DNA from: CAZOKZ01 sp964580585
Lineage (GTDB): Bacteria > Sumerlaeota > Sumerlaeia > SLMS01 > JAHLLQ01
Reading direction: 5' to 3'
DNA: 64,000 nucleotides
NCBI GenBank assembly: GCA_964580585.1
Contig: CAZOKZ010000003.1
Location: 61,365 to 125,364 of the forward strand
In this document: piece by piece, positions 9,053 through 16,765 of the stretch
Position numbering within the stretch: position 1 is the stretch's first letter
Layout: each line of letters begins with the position of its first letter
The notes under the pieces: model-generated
Seen by the model: the letters and a program-made list of their open reading frames with translations, nothing else
Told to the model about the DNA's origin: nothing
Database searches by the model: none
Translations under genes and position numbers: made by a program

Positions 9053-9575
9053 CCGGTGGTGTCGCTTTCGCAATCTTGCCGTGGAACTCTTCTTCGCTCA
9101 TGAACTGCGCGGGAGCTGGGGATGGAGCAGAGTATGGCGGTTGTTGAACCGCAGGTGTAACGGGAATGGGTGGAGACACTTGAGGGGGTGTGTGTTCAAC
9201 CGGGGTTGCTGGTGGTGGTGTCGGTGTTTCGGCCAGATGATCGAACGCCGGAGGGGCTGGCGGGGCGATCTCGACGGGTGGGTGTGTTTCCTGGGCCGCA
9301 ACGGGTAGCGCCACGGGTTCTTCGGTTTCTTCCGGGATGGAAACCGGTTTCGGGATTTCTATCGGTTCGGAAGGCGCTGGTTCGGCAGCGGGAGTTTCGA
9401 GCGAAGCCGCAACCGAAGCAGCCGGAGTTTCATATTCAGGAGCATGCGTCAGGTCTTGATTTTCGACAGCCGACTCCCGAGCTTCCATCTCGCGCACGCG
9501 GGCTTCGAGAGCCTCCAGACGGCGCGATTGCTCGGTAATCAGTTGACGTAACTGTTCGATGTCGGATTCGGCCAT
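6333..9575 (-). CDS. DUF2339 polytopic membrane protein
   Basis: 1080 residues. A short coiled coil (LRQLITEQSRRLEALEARVREM, quoted in part) is followed by about 130 residues rich in Pro, Ala and Glu, and then some 25 hydrophobic segments from about residue 190 to the end. The entry motif WLPRIGGVFALIGAAIIAAL and the length are typical of DUF2339, whose function is unknown; an envelope role is likely from its topology. It carries five exact copies of the dispersed decamer, in both orientations and several frames. The downstream TIGR02757 gene overlaps its stop codon, so the two form a unit. Confidence 0.85.
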   Translation of the reverse strand: MAESDIEQLRQLITEQSRRLEALEARVREMEARESAVENQDLTHAPEYETPAASVAASLETPAAEPAPSEPIEIPKPVSIPEETEEPVALPVAAQETHPPVEIAPPAPPAFDHLAETPTPPPATPVEHTPPQVSPPIPVTPAVQQPPYSAPSPAPAQFMSEEEFHGKIAKATPPAPSPAKRDEGWEVRLMTTWLPRIGGVFALIGAAIIAALFDSPWLKVGIGYGVAGMLGLAGFWAKRRSETAGHVTIAISLALAYFVSFGGGFIDAMAIFPRMFALLLMVGFAGGIVGLAERWRSEGVAGMGFGLGVLAALISANTSAGFALINLSVLALAAGVLLVRHEWKRLTSLALVGTYLATLGLWIISPIDHSPLPVMTHLGALLFYHLVFSAAFLKWGRIWLARERAAEEAVRHDAAPEIVLESSPFSTGGALLNSLLFSALSVYLVWSTSVFWDRVHVLLFALAGLEAARLFVPMLRRGTLLGFHALMVFVLAASGIVAAFSGMAESAVMAAMALVVAIAATRSRGMRWLRPLTAVCAFLTVLPYFKSVALTTPFDFVAAMLPGIFLLASALPWERIWVRKVESFTHGPLMWIELGAGQFRSLVAVVSIIWAMGEYFNNNDLGIILSVGIASSLLVLGMAVLRARAWFLGTVIFCLGAFFFMMDNAGSTARYVPLQFVWWGAMLYLWGDCARKTLHLPARILNILVQLCIALCLILYAGVRLEHHDPFSGILAALMAGAAAFIALLGNRLPELPVLVRQPDVDPYEKFRHNSFDTTWEIFRPGYFGGLALAGLALLLAVMVDAKTNLVSAGVLSIAGIGAWFMTARRMKSNFVAQTLILLAVTVVWNGALFVFGDGEIPFIFGAMISVGIFYVLGIARRRFALLAVSVPWLMLIPSFCIAAFVTLNSVPRFDALCGLGVALLALVAHRLLLIAKQRFDVEQLSKFWQAFFSPAMNYWLVFAGTLTGLVFLASGALVTDVLITASWGVVFIALIVSGLLMADRAFRYAGISTLIFTIARIFAHDLVSSPLRTKGVAFFAVGLFTIFGGLAYVFLQRRLLPQEKPDSEPSVPPSPNDEGSSTP

Positions 9576-9912
9576 GACGAACGACTTTCGCAGAAAGCAG
9601 GATAAGAGGTTTCGATGACGCGATGGTGGGGGGAGAAGCGGGGGATTGTCAATAGCAAACGATCATTTACTAAAAATCGATTCTCCGAATCGGCGCGCGG
9701 TGTATTTGATTCGCAGGCAGGGATCGGATGAAGGCGCCCTTTGGATCAGGCCTGCTCGCAAACCGGATTGACAAAACCAGCCTTGCTCCCATTTTATTTA
9801 TTCTCCATGGTGTGTTGTAACTGAGCCGAAGTGTTGCCAGGAGCCGGTGCTGCTTCTGGGTGGCTGTTGCAACCCAGTGGCTGGGGCGATCAAGACAACG
9901 AGAAGCGATTTT
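9576..9912 (+). promoter_or_regulatory. Divergent intergenic region with a possible promoter
   Basis: This 337-base gap separates divergently transcribed genes, so it should hold two promoters. TTGACA at 9768-9773 is a consensus -35 hexamer, but the best -10 candidates (ATTTTA at 9791, or TTTATT at 9794) are poor. I see no other structure. Confidence 0.25.
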
Positions 9913-12606
9913 ATGGGCGATTTGGGATTTTCGTTGGACAAAAACTGGAAGGTTCGCGAGGTCGAACCTTACGAGGTGGCGGATTTCGCCCAACGACTTC
10001 TGCCCCCGGCAGTTTCTCAGGGCGCGTGGCTCAGTGCGCGTGTTCCCGGCAGCGTTCATCTGGACCTGATCGCGGGTCATCGGATGCCCAATCCGTTTAA
10101 GGGCGACAACGTCCGCACCAGCACCTGGGTCGAAAAACAGGACTTTGTTTACAAAACGAGTTTTCTCTTTCCCGTCGAGTGGGAAAAGCGGCTTTCGCAG
10201 TCGGACCAATGTGTCGAATTGACGTTTGACGGTCTCGATACGTTCGCGACCATTTATTTGAATGGCGAATATTTGGGTGAATCCTCGAACCAGTTTTTGC
10301 CGCTGACTCTTGACATTACCCGACGCGTGCGACCGGGTGAAAATGTGCTGATCGTGCATTTCGATTCCACGGTGAAACGTTGCACCCAGCGCGAAATCGA
10401 ATACGGTAAACTGGCCGCCGAGCACGATCGTTCACGCGTGTATGCGCGGCGCGAGCAGTTCCTGACCGGCTGGTCCATGACACCGCGTCTCTCCGGTTGC
10501 GGGATGACGGGCAACGTGACCGTTCGCCGCGTCAATTTACTGCGGTTGCAGTCGGTCAGCTTCCCGATTTCCATGCTGTCGGGTAACCAGGCGCGGTTTT
10601 CTCTCGAAACAAACATCGAATCGCTGACCGATCGCACGATTGATTTGGAGTACACCATCGATCGTCTCGATCCGGTTGGTTCGGGAAGCAAATACAACGC
10701 GGTAACGGTGGCTCAGGACTCGAAACGTCTCGGTTTGCGCATGGGGAATTTTAAATTTGCGCCCAGCGTGAAGCTCGATGACCCGGCGCTCTGGTGGCCC
10801 TTGGGTTACGGGCAGGGTCGTCGCCAGTTGTACCGGTTGCGAATGGTAGCGCGTCTGGATGGTGAAATTCTCGATGAATTAGAAACACATTTTGGCCTGC
10901 GGAAAGTCGAATTGATCACCGCCAACGAACAAGGCGGGTTTCATTTTGAAATAAATGGCCAACCCGTTTATGCGCGTGGAGCTATTTGGGTGCCGCCGGA
11001 TATTTTCCACGGTCGCGCGTCCGATTCACACGTGCGACGATTGCTCGATCAAGCCGCCGCCGCCAACATCAATATGTTACGTGTGTGGGGCGGAGGACGT
11101 TACGAATCCGAGGCCTTTTACCGCCGATGCGATGAACTGGGTATCATGGTGTGGCAGGACTTTATGTTTACGCGCGGCGAATACCCCGATTATCAGGCTT
11201 TCTGGCAGAACGTGCAACGCGAGGCGACTCACCAGATCAAGCGACTGCGCAATCATCCGTCGCTGGTTGTGTGGTGCGGAAACGATGCCAAGGAATGGAG
11301 CGATTACGAACGTCGCGGAAATTGGGATCGCCAAAAAGGCTCACGGATTTTTTCCCGCATGTTGGGACAACTGTGCAGCAAATACGATTCCACGCGCCCA
11401 TATTGGCAATCCAGTCCGTTTGGCGGCGAAAACCCCAACAGTCCTGACCAAGGCGATCATCACGCCGAAGTTTGGAATAATTGGGATGCGCCTGCCAAAT
11501 ACCGCGACGTGCGTGCGCGATTTATTTCGTCCTTTGGATTCCAGGCGCTGCCCAGCGAAGAATGCATTCAGTCGTTTACGAGCGAAGTCGATCATACGTT
11601 GAACCATCCGGACTTCGATTTACATCAATTGCAATCCGACGGGAACGCGCGACTCTTCCGATACATTGTGGCGCATCTCCGTCCCCCGGAATCGTTTGAA
11701 GAGCTCGTGTATTTCAGCCAGTGGGTTCAGGCCAACGCGCTTTCGTCGGCCATCGATGCGTGGCGCGCAGCCAAACCGCAAACGATGGGGTCGCTTGTGT
11801 GGCACTTCAACGATTGCTGGCCGGGAATCACATGGTCGCTCGTCGATTATTTGCGCAACCCGAAGCTCGCATACTGGGCCGTGCGCCAGGCATACATGCC
11901 GATTTCTTTGATCATGATGAATGCGGAAGACGGCTTGCATGTCGTCATCGTGCACGATGGCCCGCGCAACGAAGGTTTGCAAAAACTCGTGTGTCGGTTG
12001 AAGGCTTATCAACTTACCGGCGAGCTGATCGATTGGCGCGACACCGAGGTGGAGTTGGCCGCAGGTGGTAAAGTGGACGTCGGATTGTTTTCGTACGAAT
12101 CGCTCAGCATCCAAGATCCGCGTCGCACCGTAATCGTTGGCGAGCTGTGCGCGGGACGCACCGTCCTGGCGTCGAAATTATTCTCGCCCGTCGAACCGAA
12201 AAAAGCGCCCTATCCCGAACCCGAATTAACGTGCCAACTCGACTGTGTACTGGCCGGAGCGCGCGGTGTGTTCATGGTGCGCGCGAAAAACGTCGTACGT
12301 TGTGTGGAATTGCGATTCAAAGACATGCCCGAAGCGCGAATTCGCTTTGAAAACGGGTTCGATATCTGGCCCAGCCGCGAAGTATGGATTACCGCCGATT
12401 TGCCGCTCAATACACCGCGTGAAAAAATTATGGAGAGCATGCAATTTCGTTGCCTGAACGATTCGGTGTTCGAGCGCAATATTATCTGGCACGACCTGCC
12501 CGTTCGCGAAGGGGGCGAAAGCCGCGCCGACGACACGATGCTCGACGCGCCCGTCATCGCCGCGCGCCTGCGCACCTCCGACGTGGTGCCGAAGTTGAAG
12601 GATTAA
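9913..12606 (+). CDS. GH2 beta-mannosidase-like protein, probably catalytically inactive
   Basis: 897 residues from the chosen start. The layout is that of GH2 beta-mannosidases: N-terminal sugar-binding domain (ARVPGSVHLDLI, FDGLDTFATIYLNG), Ig-like domain, TIM barrel (NMLRVWGGGRYESEAFYRRC, MVWQDFMF) and WHFNDCWPGITWSLVDY. Both catalytic glutamates are replaced: the WCGNNE motif reads WCGNDAKEW (Ala459) and the SEFGFQ motif reads SSFGFQ (Ser540). It lacks a clear signal peptide. I chose ATG 9913 (MGDLGFSLDKNW) because GAGAAG precedes it and family members start here; ATG 9847 would add 22 residues. It may bind sugar without cleaving it. Confidence 0.88.
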   Translation: MGDLGFSLDKNWKVREVEPYEVADFAQRLLPPAVSQGAWLSARVPGSVHLDLIAGHRMPNPFKGDNVRTSTWVEKQDFVYKTSFLFPVEWEKRLSQSDQCVELTFDGLDTFATIYLNGEYLGESSNQFLPLTLDITRRVRPGENVLIVHFDSTVKRCTQREIEYGKLAAEHDRSRVYARREQFLTGWSMTPRLSGCGMTGNVTVRRVNLLRLQSVSFPISMLSGNQARFSLETNIESLTDRTIDLEYTIDRLDPVGSGSKYNAVTVAQDSKRLGLRMGNFKFAPSVKLDDPALWWPLGYGQGRRQLYRLRMVARLDGEILDELETHFGLRKVELITANEQGGFHFEINGQPVYARGAIWVPPDIFHGRASDSHVRRLLDQAAAANINMLRVWGGGRYESEAFYRRCDELGIMVWQDFMFTRGEYPDYQAFWQNVQREATHQIKRLRNHPSLVVWCGNDAKEWSDYERRGNWDRQKGSRIFSRMLGQLCSKYDSTRPYWQSSPFGGENPNSPDQGDHHAEVWNNWDAPAKYRDVRARFISSFGFQALPSEECIQSFTSEVDHTLNHPDFDLHQLQSDGNARLFRYIVAHLRPPESFEELVYFSQWVQANALSSAIDAWRAAKPQTMGSLVWHFNDCWPGITWSLVDYLRNPKLAYWAVRQAYMPISLIMMNAEDGLHVVIVHDGPRNEGLQKLVCRLKAYQLTGELIDWRDTEVELAAGGKVDVGLFSYESLSIQDPRRTVIVGELCAGRTVLASKLFSPVEPKKAPYPEPELTCQLDCVLAGARGVFMVRAKNVVRCVELRFKDMPEARIRFENGFDIWPSREVWITADLPLNTPREKIMESMQFRCLNDSVFERNIIWHDLPVREGGESRADDTMLDAPVIAARLRTSDVVPKLKD

Positions 12607-12786
12607 GCGGGCGAGGGCAAACCTCGGGGACGGAGCGCGGGTTATGTATATTAATCTGCCACAGAGGATTCAGAGAACACCGAGAATTTCAGAATAGAGA
12701 AATTAGCCCTGATATTCGTCAGGTAACGGGGATGGCTTGTACATCAGAATTATGAAATTGATACATTGGATCTGAGAGTTTCGGAC

Positions 12787-13113
12787 ATGGAAGAAAAATC
12801 GCGAATTGGTGCCGGCTGGGAATTGGTGGGGTTGTGCTTTATTTTAGGGGGAACCTATTTCGTGTTGAGTGCTTTCAATAGCGGTATTGGTGTGCTTCCC
12901 ATTGCGTTTTTTGTATTCTTTCTTGCTGGTGTTTGCTATGCGTTTGCTCGAATTCTTCGTGAACTTAATAAAATTCAAGAGCAAACCAAAGAGAACGGAC
13001 GATTGCTAAAACTCTTAGCCCAGGAAAACGATCATAAAAAAACCAGAGAGGTTTCGACGAAGACGGGCACCTCAACTGAAGTGCCTAAAATCGCAACTGG
13101 TCACCCATTTTGA
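12787..13113 (+). CDS. Small two-helix membrane protein
   Basis: 108 residues. Two hydrophobic segments (GWELVGLCFILGGTYFVL and VLPIAFFVFFLAGVCYAFA) are followed by a polar, lysine- and glutamate-rich helix that looks like a coiled coil (LRELNKIQEQTKENGRLLKLL) and a threonine-rich tail. I do not recognise the family. The next gene begins with TTGA overlapping this stop codon, which suggests coupling with the HELGH protein. GAGAG lies about nine bases upstream of the chosen ATG. Confidence 0.6.
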   Translation: MEEKSRIGAGWELVGLCFILGGTYFVLSAFNSGIGVLPIAFFVFFLAGVCYAFARILRELNKIQEQTKENGRLLKLLAQENDHKKTREVSTKTGTSTEVPKIATGHPF

Positions 13114-13679
13114 AACGCCTGCACCAGATTGTATTAATCGCTTCTCTTGCTGGGATTTGCTGGCTTGGAATGCAGGCAATTCATGAACTTGGGCATGTTC
13201 TCGGAGCAGTAATTACGGGAGGTTCCATCTCCAAAGTTGTTTTGCATCCATTGGAAATTTCCCGGACCGATCTGGCAAACAATCCCCATCCACTCGTTGT
13301 CGTTTGGCTGGGACCGATAGTGGGCGTTCTGGTTCCATTGCTCGTTTGGTTTGTTGTTTGGAAATGGAAATTTCCCGGCGAATATATTTATCGAAGCGTT
13401 GCGGGATTTTGCCTGGTTGCCAACGGAGGTTACATTGCCAGCGACGCGTTTTTTCGTGTGGGGGACGGAGGCGATATGATTCGCCACGGGTCTAGTGTAT
13501 GGCAATTGCTTGCGTTTGGCTTGTTGACGTTTCCGTGTGGAATCGCACTTTGGCATGGCCTTGGTCCAAAGTTCGGATTCGGTGAATCTCACGAAAAAGT
13601 GGATCGACAAACCACACTTGTTTTGCTCGTCTTATTAGTAGTGTTATCCGGTATTGAATTCTTGATCGATAGCCGATGA
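13110..13679 (+). CDS. M50-like membrane metalloprotease homologue
   Basis: 189 residues with four or five hydrophobic segments. HELGH at residues 25-29 lies in the first membrane helix, as in site-2-protease (M50) intramembrane zinc proteases. VGDGGDMIRHG about residues 117-127 could supply the third ligand (Asp), and is partly encoded by an exact decamer copy at 13461-13470. The gene probably starts at a TTG that overlaps the previous stop (TTGA). Similar small HExxH membrane proteins in other genomes have no known substrate. Co-transcription with the upstream two-helix protein suggests a joint envelope role. Confidence 0.7.
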   Translation: MKRLHQIVLIASLAGICWLGMQAIHELGHVLGAVITGGSISKVVLHPLEISRTDLANNPHPLVVVWLGPIVGVLVPLLVWFVVWKWKFPGEYIYRSVAGFCLVANGGYIASDAFFRVGDGGDMIRHGSSVWQLLAFGLLTFPCGIALWHGLGPKFGFGESHEKVDRQTTLVLLVLLVVLSGIEFLIDSR

Positions 13680-13732
13680 AGAATGTAAAAATTGGAAGCG
13701 GTGAACTATAAACTATTAACTAAGAACTCCTC

Positions 13733-15127
13733 ATGACTCGCTTACTTATCATCGAAGACGACGCTGTATTTGCCAATCGCCTTGCGCGGAATTTGGGACT
13801 CGATGGATTCGATGCGCAAGTTGCCGAAGGCCCCGAGGCGGGGTTGCAACTTCTTGCCGCCTCGCGATTCGACGCGGTGATTTGCGATATTAAAATGCCG
13901 GGCATGAGCGGCCTTGAACTTCTCAGTCGCGTGCGCGAAGGTCGCGAAGCTGCCATCGATCCTGACATTCCCATCTTGATGCTCACGTCGGTGAACAGCG
14001 TCGAAACAGCGGTCGATGCCATGCAACGCGGGGCGAGCGATTACCTGACGAAAGAAGCCGGGCGCCAGGAAGTCGCCGTGCGGTTGCGCAAAGCGCTCGA
14101 CCAGCGCGCCGTGGCCGAGGAAAACCGTCGCCTGCGCGCGACCATCGAACGGGTCGATGAATTCAGTCAACTGGTGGGCGCCTCTTCCGGCATCGAAAAA
14201 ATCAAAGAAGAAATCGCGCAAGTCGCTGAAACAAACGCTACCGTGATGTTGCTTGGCGAAACGGGCGTGGGTAAAGAACTCGTCGCGCGTGCCATTCACC
14301 GCGCGTCGGGTCGTACGGGCGACTTTGTCGATATTAACGGCGCGTTGCTGCCCGATGATACGATGTTACAGAGCGAACTTTTCGGTCATGAACGCGGATC
14401 GTTTACCGATGCGAAGGCGCAGAAAAAAGGCAAGTTCGAGTTGGCCGACGGCGGAACGTTATTCATCGACGAAGTGGGTGAAATTTCGCGCGAAGTGCAG
14501 GCGAAACTGTTGCGCGCGCTTGAAACCATGAACTTCACACGCGTGGGCGGCACGCGTTCGATCACCGTTGATGTGCGTATCATCGTGGCGACGAATCGCG
14601 ACCTTGGCGAAAGCGTGCGTGAGGGCACGTTTCGAGACGATCTCTACTATCGATTGAACGTTTTTCCGATTCAAATTCCTCCACTTCGTCAACGCCGCGA
14701 AGACATCACACCGCTGGTGCAATTTTTCCTCGCACGCGCGGCGGCGCGTTACTCACGACCAAGACCGGAAATTCAACCGGAGGGCATGGCGCTTCTGCGA
14801 GCGTACGATTGGCCCGGGAATATTCGCGAACTGCGCAATATCTGCGAGCGCTTGCTGATTCGTGCGCGTGGCGGGTCGATATTAACGGCCGACGATGTGC
14901 ACACGTGCGGAATCGGACCCCGCGATTCAACCGCCAGCGTAGTCGATATTCCCGACGACGGTCTCAACCTCGATGAATTGGAGCAAAAGCTCGTGCTCGA
15001 AGCCCTGCGCCGCACCGATTGGAACCAAACCGAGGCGGCAAAACTGCTCGGCATTTCCGTCGATCGCATGAACAATCGCGTGCGTAAATTCGGCTTCACG
15101 CATCCGCGTTGGCGGGTGAATAAATAG
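13733..15127 (+). CDS. NtrC-family sigma-54-type response regulator
   Basis: 464 residues with three domains: receiver (phospho-acceptor Asp52 in CDIKMPG), AAA+ ATPase (Walker A GETGVGKE at about 175-182, Walker B TLFIDEVGE) and a C-terminal Fis-type helix-turn-helix (ALRRTDWNQTEAAKLLGI). The loop that touches sigma-54, normally GAFTGA, reads GSFTDA at 222-227. This may alter or abolish sigma-54 activation. No histidine kinase is adjacent, so the signal is unknown. It is followed after 12 bases by a secreted protein gene that may be in the same transcript. Confidence 0.92.
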   Translation: MTRLLIIEDDAVFANRLARNLGLDGFDAQVAEGPEAGLQLLAASRFDAVICDIKMPGMSGLELLSRVREGREAAIDPDIPILMLTSVNSVETAVDAMQRGASDYLTKEAGRQEVAVRLRKALDQRAVAEENRRLRATIERVDEFSQLVGASSGIEKIKEEIAQVAETNATVMLLGETGVGKELVARAIHRASGRTGDFVDINGALLPDDTMLQSELFGHERGSFTDAKAQKKGKFELADGGTLFIDEVGEISREVQAKLLRALETMNFTRVGGTRSITVDVRIIVATNRDLGESVREGTFRDDLYYRLNVFPIQIPPLRQRREDITPLVQFFLARAAARYSRPRPEIQPEGMALLRAYDWPGNIRELRNICERLLIRARGGSILTADDVHTCGIGPRDSTASVVDIPDDGLNLDELEQKLVLEALRRTDWNQTEAAKLLGISVDRMNNRVRKFGFTHPRWRVNK

Positions 15128-15139
15128 GGAGGCTCGATC

Positions 15140-16201
15140 ATGTTCAGCGGTCATTCGATGGAATGCAACAAGGCGCTTTTTCTTGTATTATCCTTTGCAT
15201 GGTTAATAAACGTTGCGTGGGCCGAACCCATTCACAATCCAACTTTGGATACGGTCGAATGGACGTTGGAAGTTAAAAATTCAAGCGTCGAAGTTTTAGA
15301 CGCCGTTGAATTTCAAATTCGGCTTCATAATCCCTCACAGACCGAAACCGTAATCGTTGATCGCCGATTATGGGACCCCAGTTTGCTCTCGAATTTTCCT
15401 GGTCTGAAGGCCACCTTGATTGGCAGCGACAAGAGCATAAAATTTTCGCCTGGCATGTTGGTTTGCGATCTGAGTCCTGGACGATCTTGGGATACAGTCA
15501 GCGATTTTCCAGCAAGCAGGCGTTACGATATTCCGCCGGGTGAAACGATACTCATACCGGTGACAATCCAATCGTACCTGGATACCGCCCCGCCGACACG
15601 ATTCTGCATACCCGGAACTTACCGTGTAACTTATCAACCAACAATTGAAGATGCCATCGAACAATCGATCGAAATCGAAATTCGCGCCCCCAATGTTTCC
15701 GATCGCGTGAATTATAATAGCCTGGATCGCGCGCAGATTTTCAAACGTTGCATTGGCGGAGACCCACATTTCATCGAAGCTCTCGAATCGATGAAAATGG
15801 GGGACCCCCAGCGTTTATGGATGATTCAAGGGTTTCCTTACCACACCGCCTACCAAACGGAAAGCAAGCGTGTGTATGTTTCGCTCCTAAAACGAGAATT
15901 GTCGATGGAGGAGTTTCGAGAAATCGCTCAAGCCGTGCGGATCACGAAAGACAAAGACTACTGCCCGCTCTTGATCGCCAAGATGGAACGCTATCCCGAT
16001 TTGCACGCATTGATCGCTTATTCCTTATACGATCTCGACCCCGCGACCAGCTTGCCATACCTCATGGAACAATTTCATCGTGATGTCGAAAACCCGAAAC
16101 CGTACACATCCTCCGCGCATCTACCGATTTTGGAACAAAGGATCGAAGCGGCGAAAGAAGCCGCCGCGAAAGAATCTGAAATCCAATCGAGTGAACCGTG
16201 A
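15140..16201 (+). CDS. Secreted protein of unknown function
   Basis: 353 residues. A signal peptide (KALFLVLSFAWLINVAWA, cut about residue 29) precedes a beta-rich domain with an Ig-like feel (VEWTLEVKNSSVEVLDAVEFQ quoted in part, ending IPVTIQSYLD). The second half is helical and repeat-like. AGGGAGG lies seven bases before the ATG. The family is not recognised. It lies directly behind the sigma-54-type regulator, which may or may not be related in function. Confidence 0.75.
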   Translation: MFSGHSMECNKALFLVLSFAWLINVAWAEPIHNPTLDTVEWTLEVKNSSVEVLDAVEFQIRLHNPSQTETVIVDRRLWDPSLLSNFPGLKATLIGSDKSIKFSPGMLVCDLSPGRSWDTVSDFPASRRYDIPPGETILIPVTIQSYLDTAPPTRFCIPGTYRVTYQPTIEDAIEQSIEIEIRAPNVSDRVNYNSLDRAQIFKRCIGGDPHFIEALESMKMGDPQRLWMIQGFPYHTAYQTESKRVYVSLLKRELSMEEFREIAQAVRITKDKDYCPLLIAKMERYPDLHALIAYSLYDLDPATSLPYLMEQFHRDVENPKPYTSSAHLPILEQRIEAAKEAAAKESEIQSSEP

Positions 16202-16361
16202 GCAGGGTAGTCGATTTGATTTAAAAACCGAAAACTATGAACAAAAAACTATCAAGCTTCATACTTATCCCCAACATTGCGAGAAAACAAAAATAACACT
16301 TGACGTCCTGGCGTTTTTCGGAGAATTCATGCCCAACGCTGAGAAAGGAGGTGGTCTATAT

Positions 16362-16397
16362 ATGTGTGACTGTACCAGCGAGGTGGCTGAGTCCTAG
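16362..16397 (+). CDS. Eleven-codon ORF MCDCTSEVAES inside the structured RNA
   Basis: ATG at 16362 follows GGAGG by ten bases in an unusually long Shine-Dalgarno context, and the frame ends at TAG 16395-16397. The peptide holds two cysteines. The same frame stays open for another 31 codons beyond the TAG, up to a TGA at 16491, which could happen by chance. Translation is likely from the binding site, but a function for the peptide is not known; it could serve to position a ribosome on the RNA. Confidence 0.4.
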   Translation: MCDCTSEVAES

Positions 16398-16496
16398 CCC
16401 CACGTAGAGTCGGTCAAGGCTGGTTGGCCTTTGTCCGATTGCGTCGGCCAGGAAGACCCCCTTGGTCACCGCAGATGTAACAGCAACTCATGATGA

Positions 16497-16542
16497 GCCG
16501 CCGCCTCCACATCAGCGTGAATCGCGGCGGCTTGTTTTTTTT
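16497..16542 (+). terminator. Intrinsic terminator of the structured RNA
   Basis: GCCGCCGC (16497-16504) pairs perfectly with GCGGCGGC (16524-16531), and is followed by TTGTTTTTTTT. This is a strong factor-independent terminator and sets the 3' end of the RNA at about 16542. Confidence 0.9.
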
Positions 16543-16765
16543 CCTCCCCTCATCTAAAAAAAAGATTTACCTCCTGGTAAAAATTCTCTAAAAATCAGGA
16601 CAATGCTACCCGAGAAGGTAGTGGAGTCCCCCAATTGATTGGCACGTTTATGATATTGCTTTTCGTAAATCGATAATTGTCTTATCTTAGGCTAAAAAAA
16701 TATCTGTTCAGTTCAGACTGGGGATTTCCGCCGAAAAATAAAATGTTGGAGTGATCCATCCAAAA

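Larger units (their letters stand above)
16340..16542 (+). ncRNA. Candidate structured RNA with super Shine-Dalgarno sequence and terminator
   Basis: A 200-base unit with three predicted hairpins and an intrinsic terminator, lying between protein genes. AGAAAGGAGGTGGTC (16342-16356) can pair over 15 positions with the standard 3' end of 16S rRNA. Helices: 16383-16388 with 16396-16403; 16408-16413 with 16435-16440 enclosing AAGGC/GCCTT (16416-16431); and GACC/GGTC at 16455-16467. It ends at a GC-rich hairpin and T-run. TTGACG at 16300-16305 could be a -35. I cannot match it to a named family. It is either a noncoding RNA, a leader for the tiny ORF it contains, or both. Confidence 0.6.

Noticed and set aside
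9670..10425. Minus-strand frame overlapping the start of the GH2 gene
   Set aside because: No family features and it overlaps a confident gene.
16362..16493. Pyrrolysine or selenocysteine-type recoding of the TAG in the small RNA
   Set aside because: No other sign of pyrrolysine use in the window, and the open stretch beyond the stop is short enough to be chance.
16640..16664. TGGCAC followed by TTGCTT, resembling a sigma-54 promoter before the CBM48 gene
   Set aside because: The spacer is ten bases; a -24/-12 promoter needs about five between these elements.
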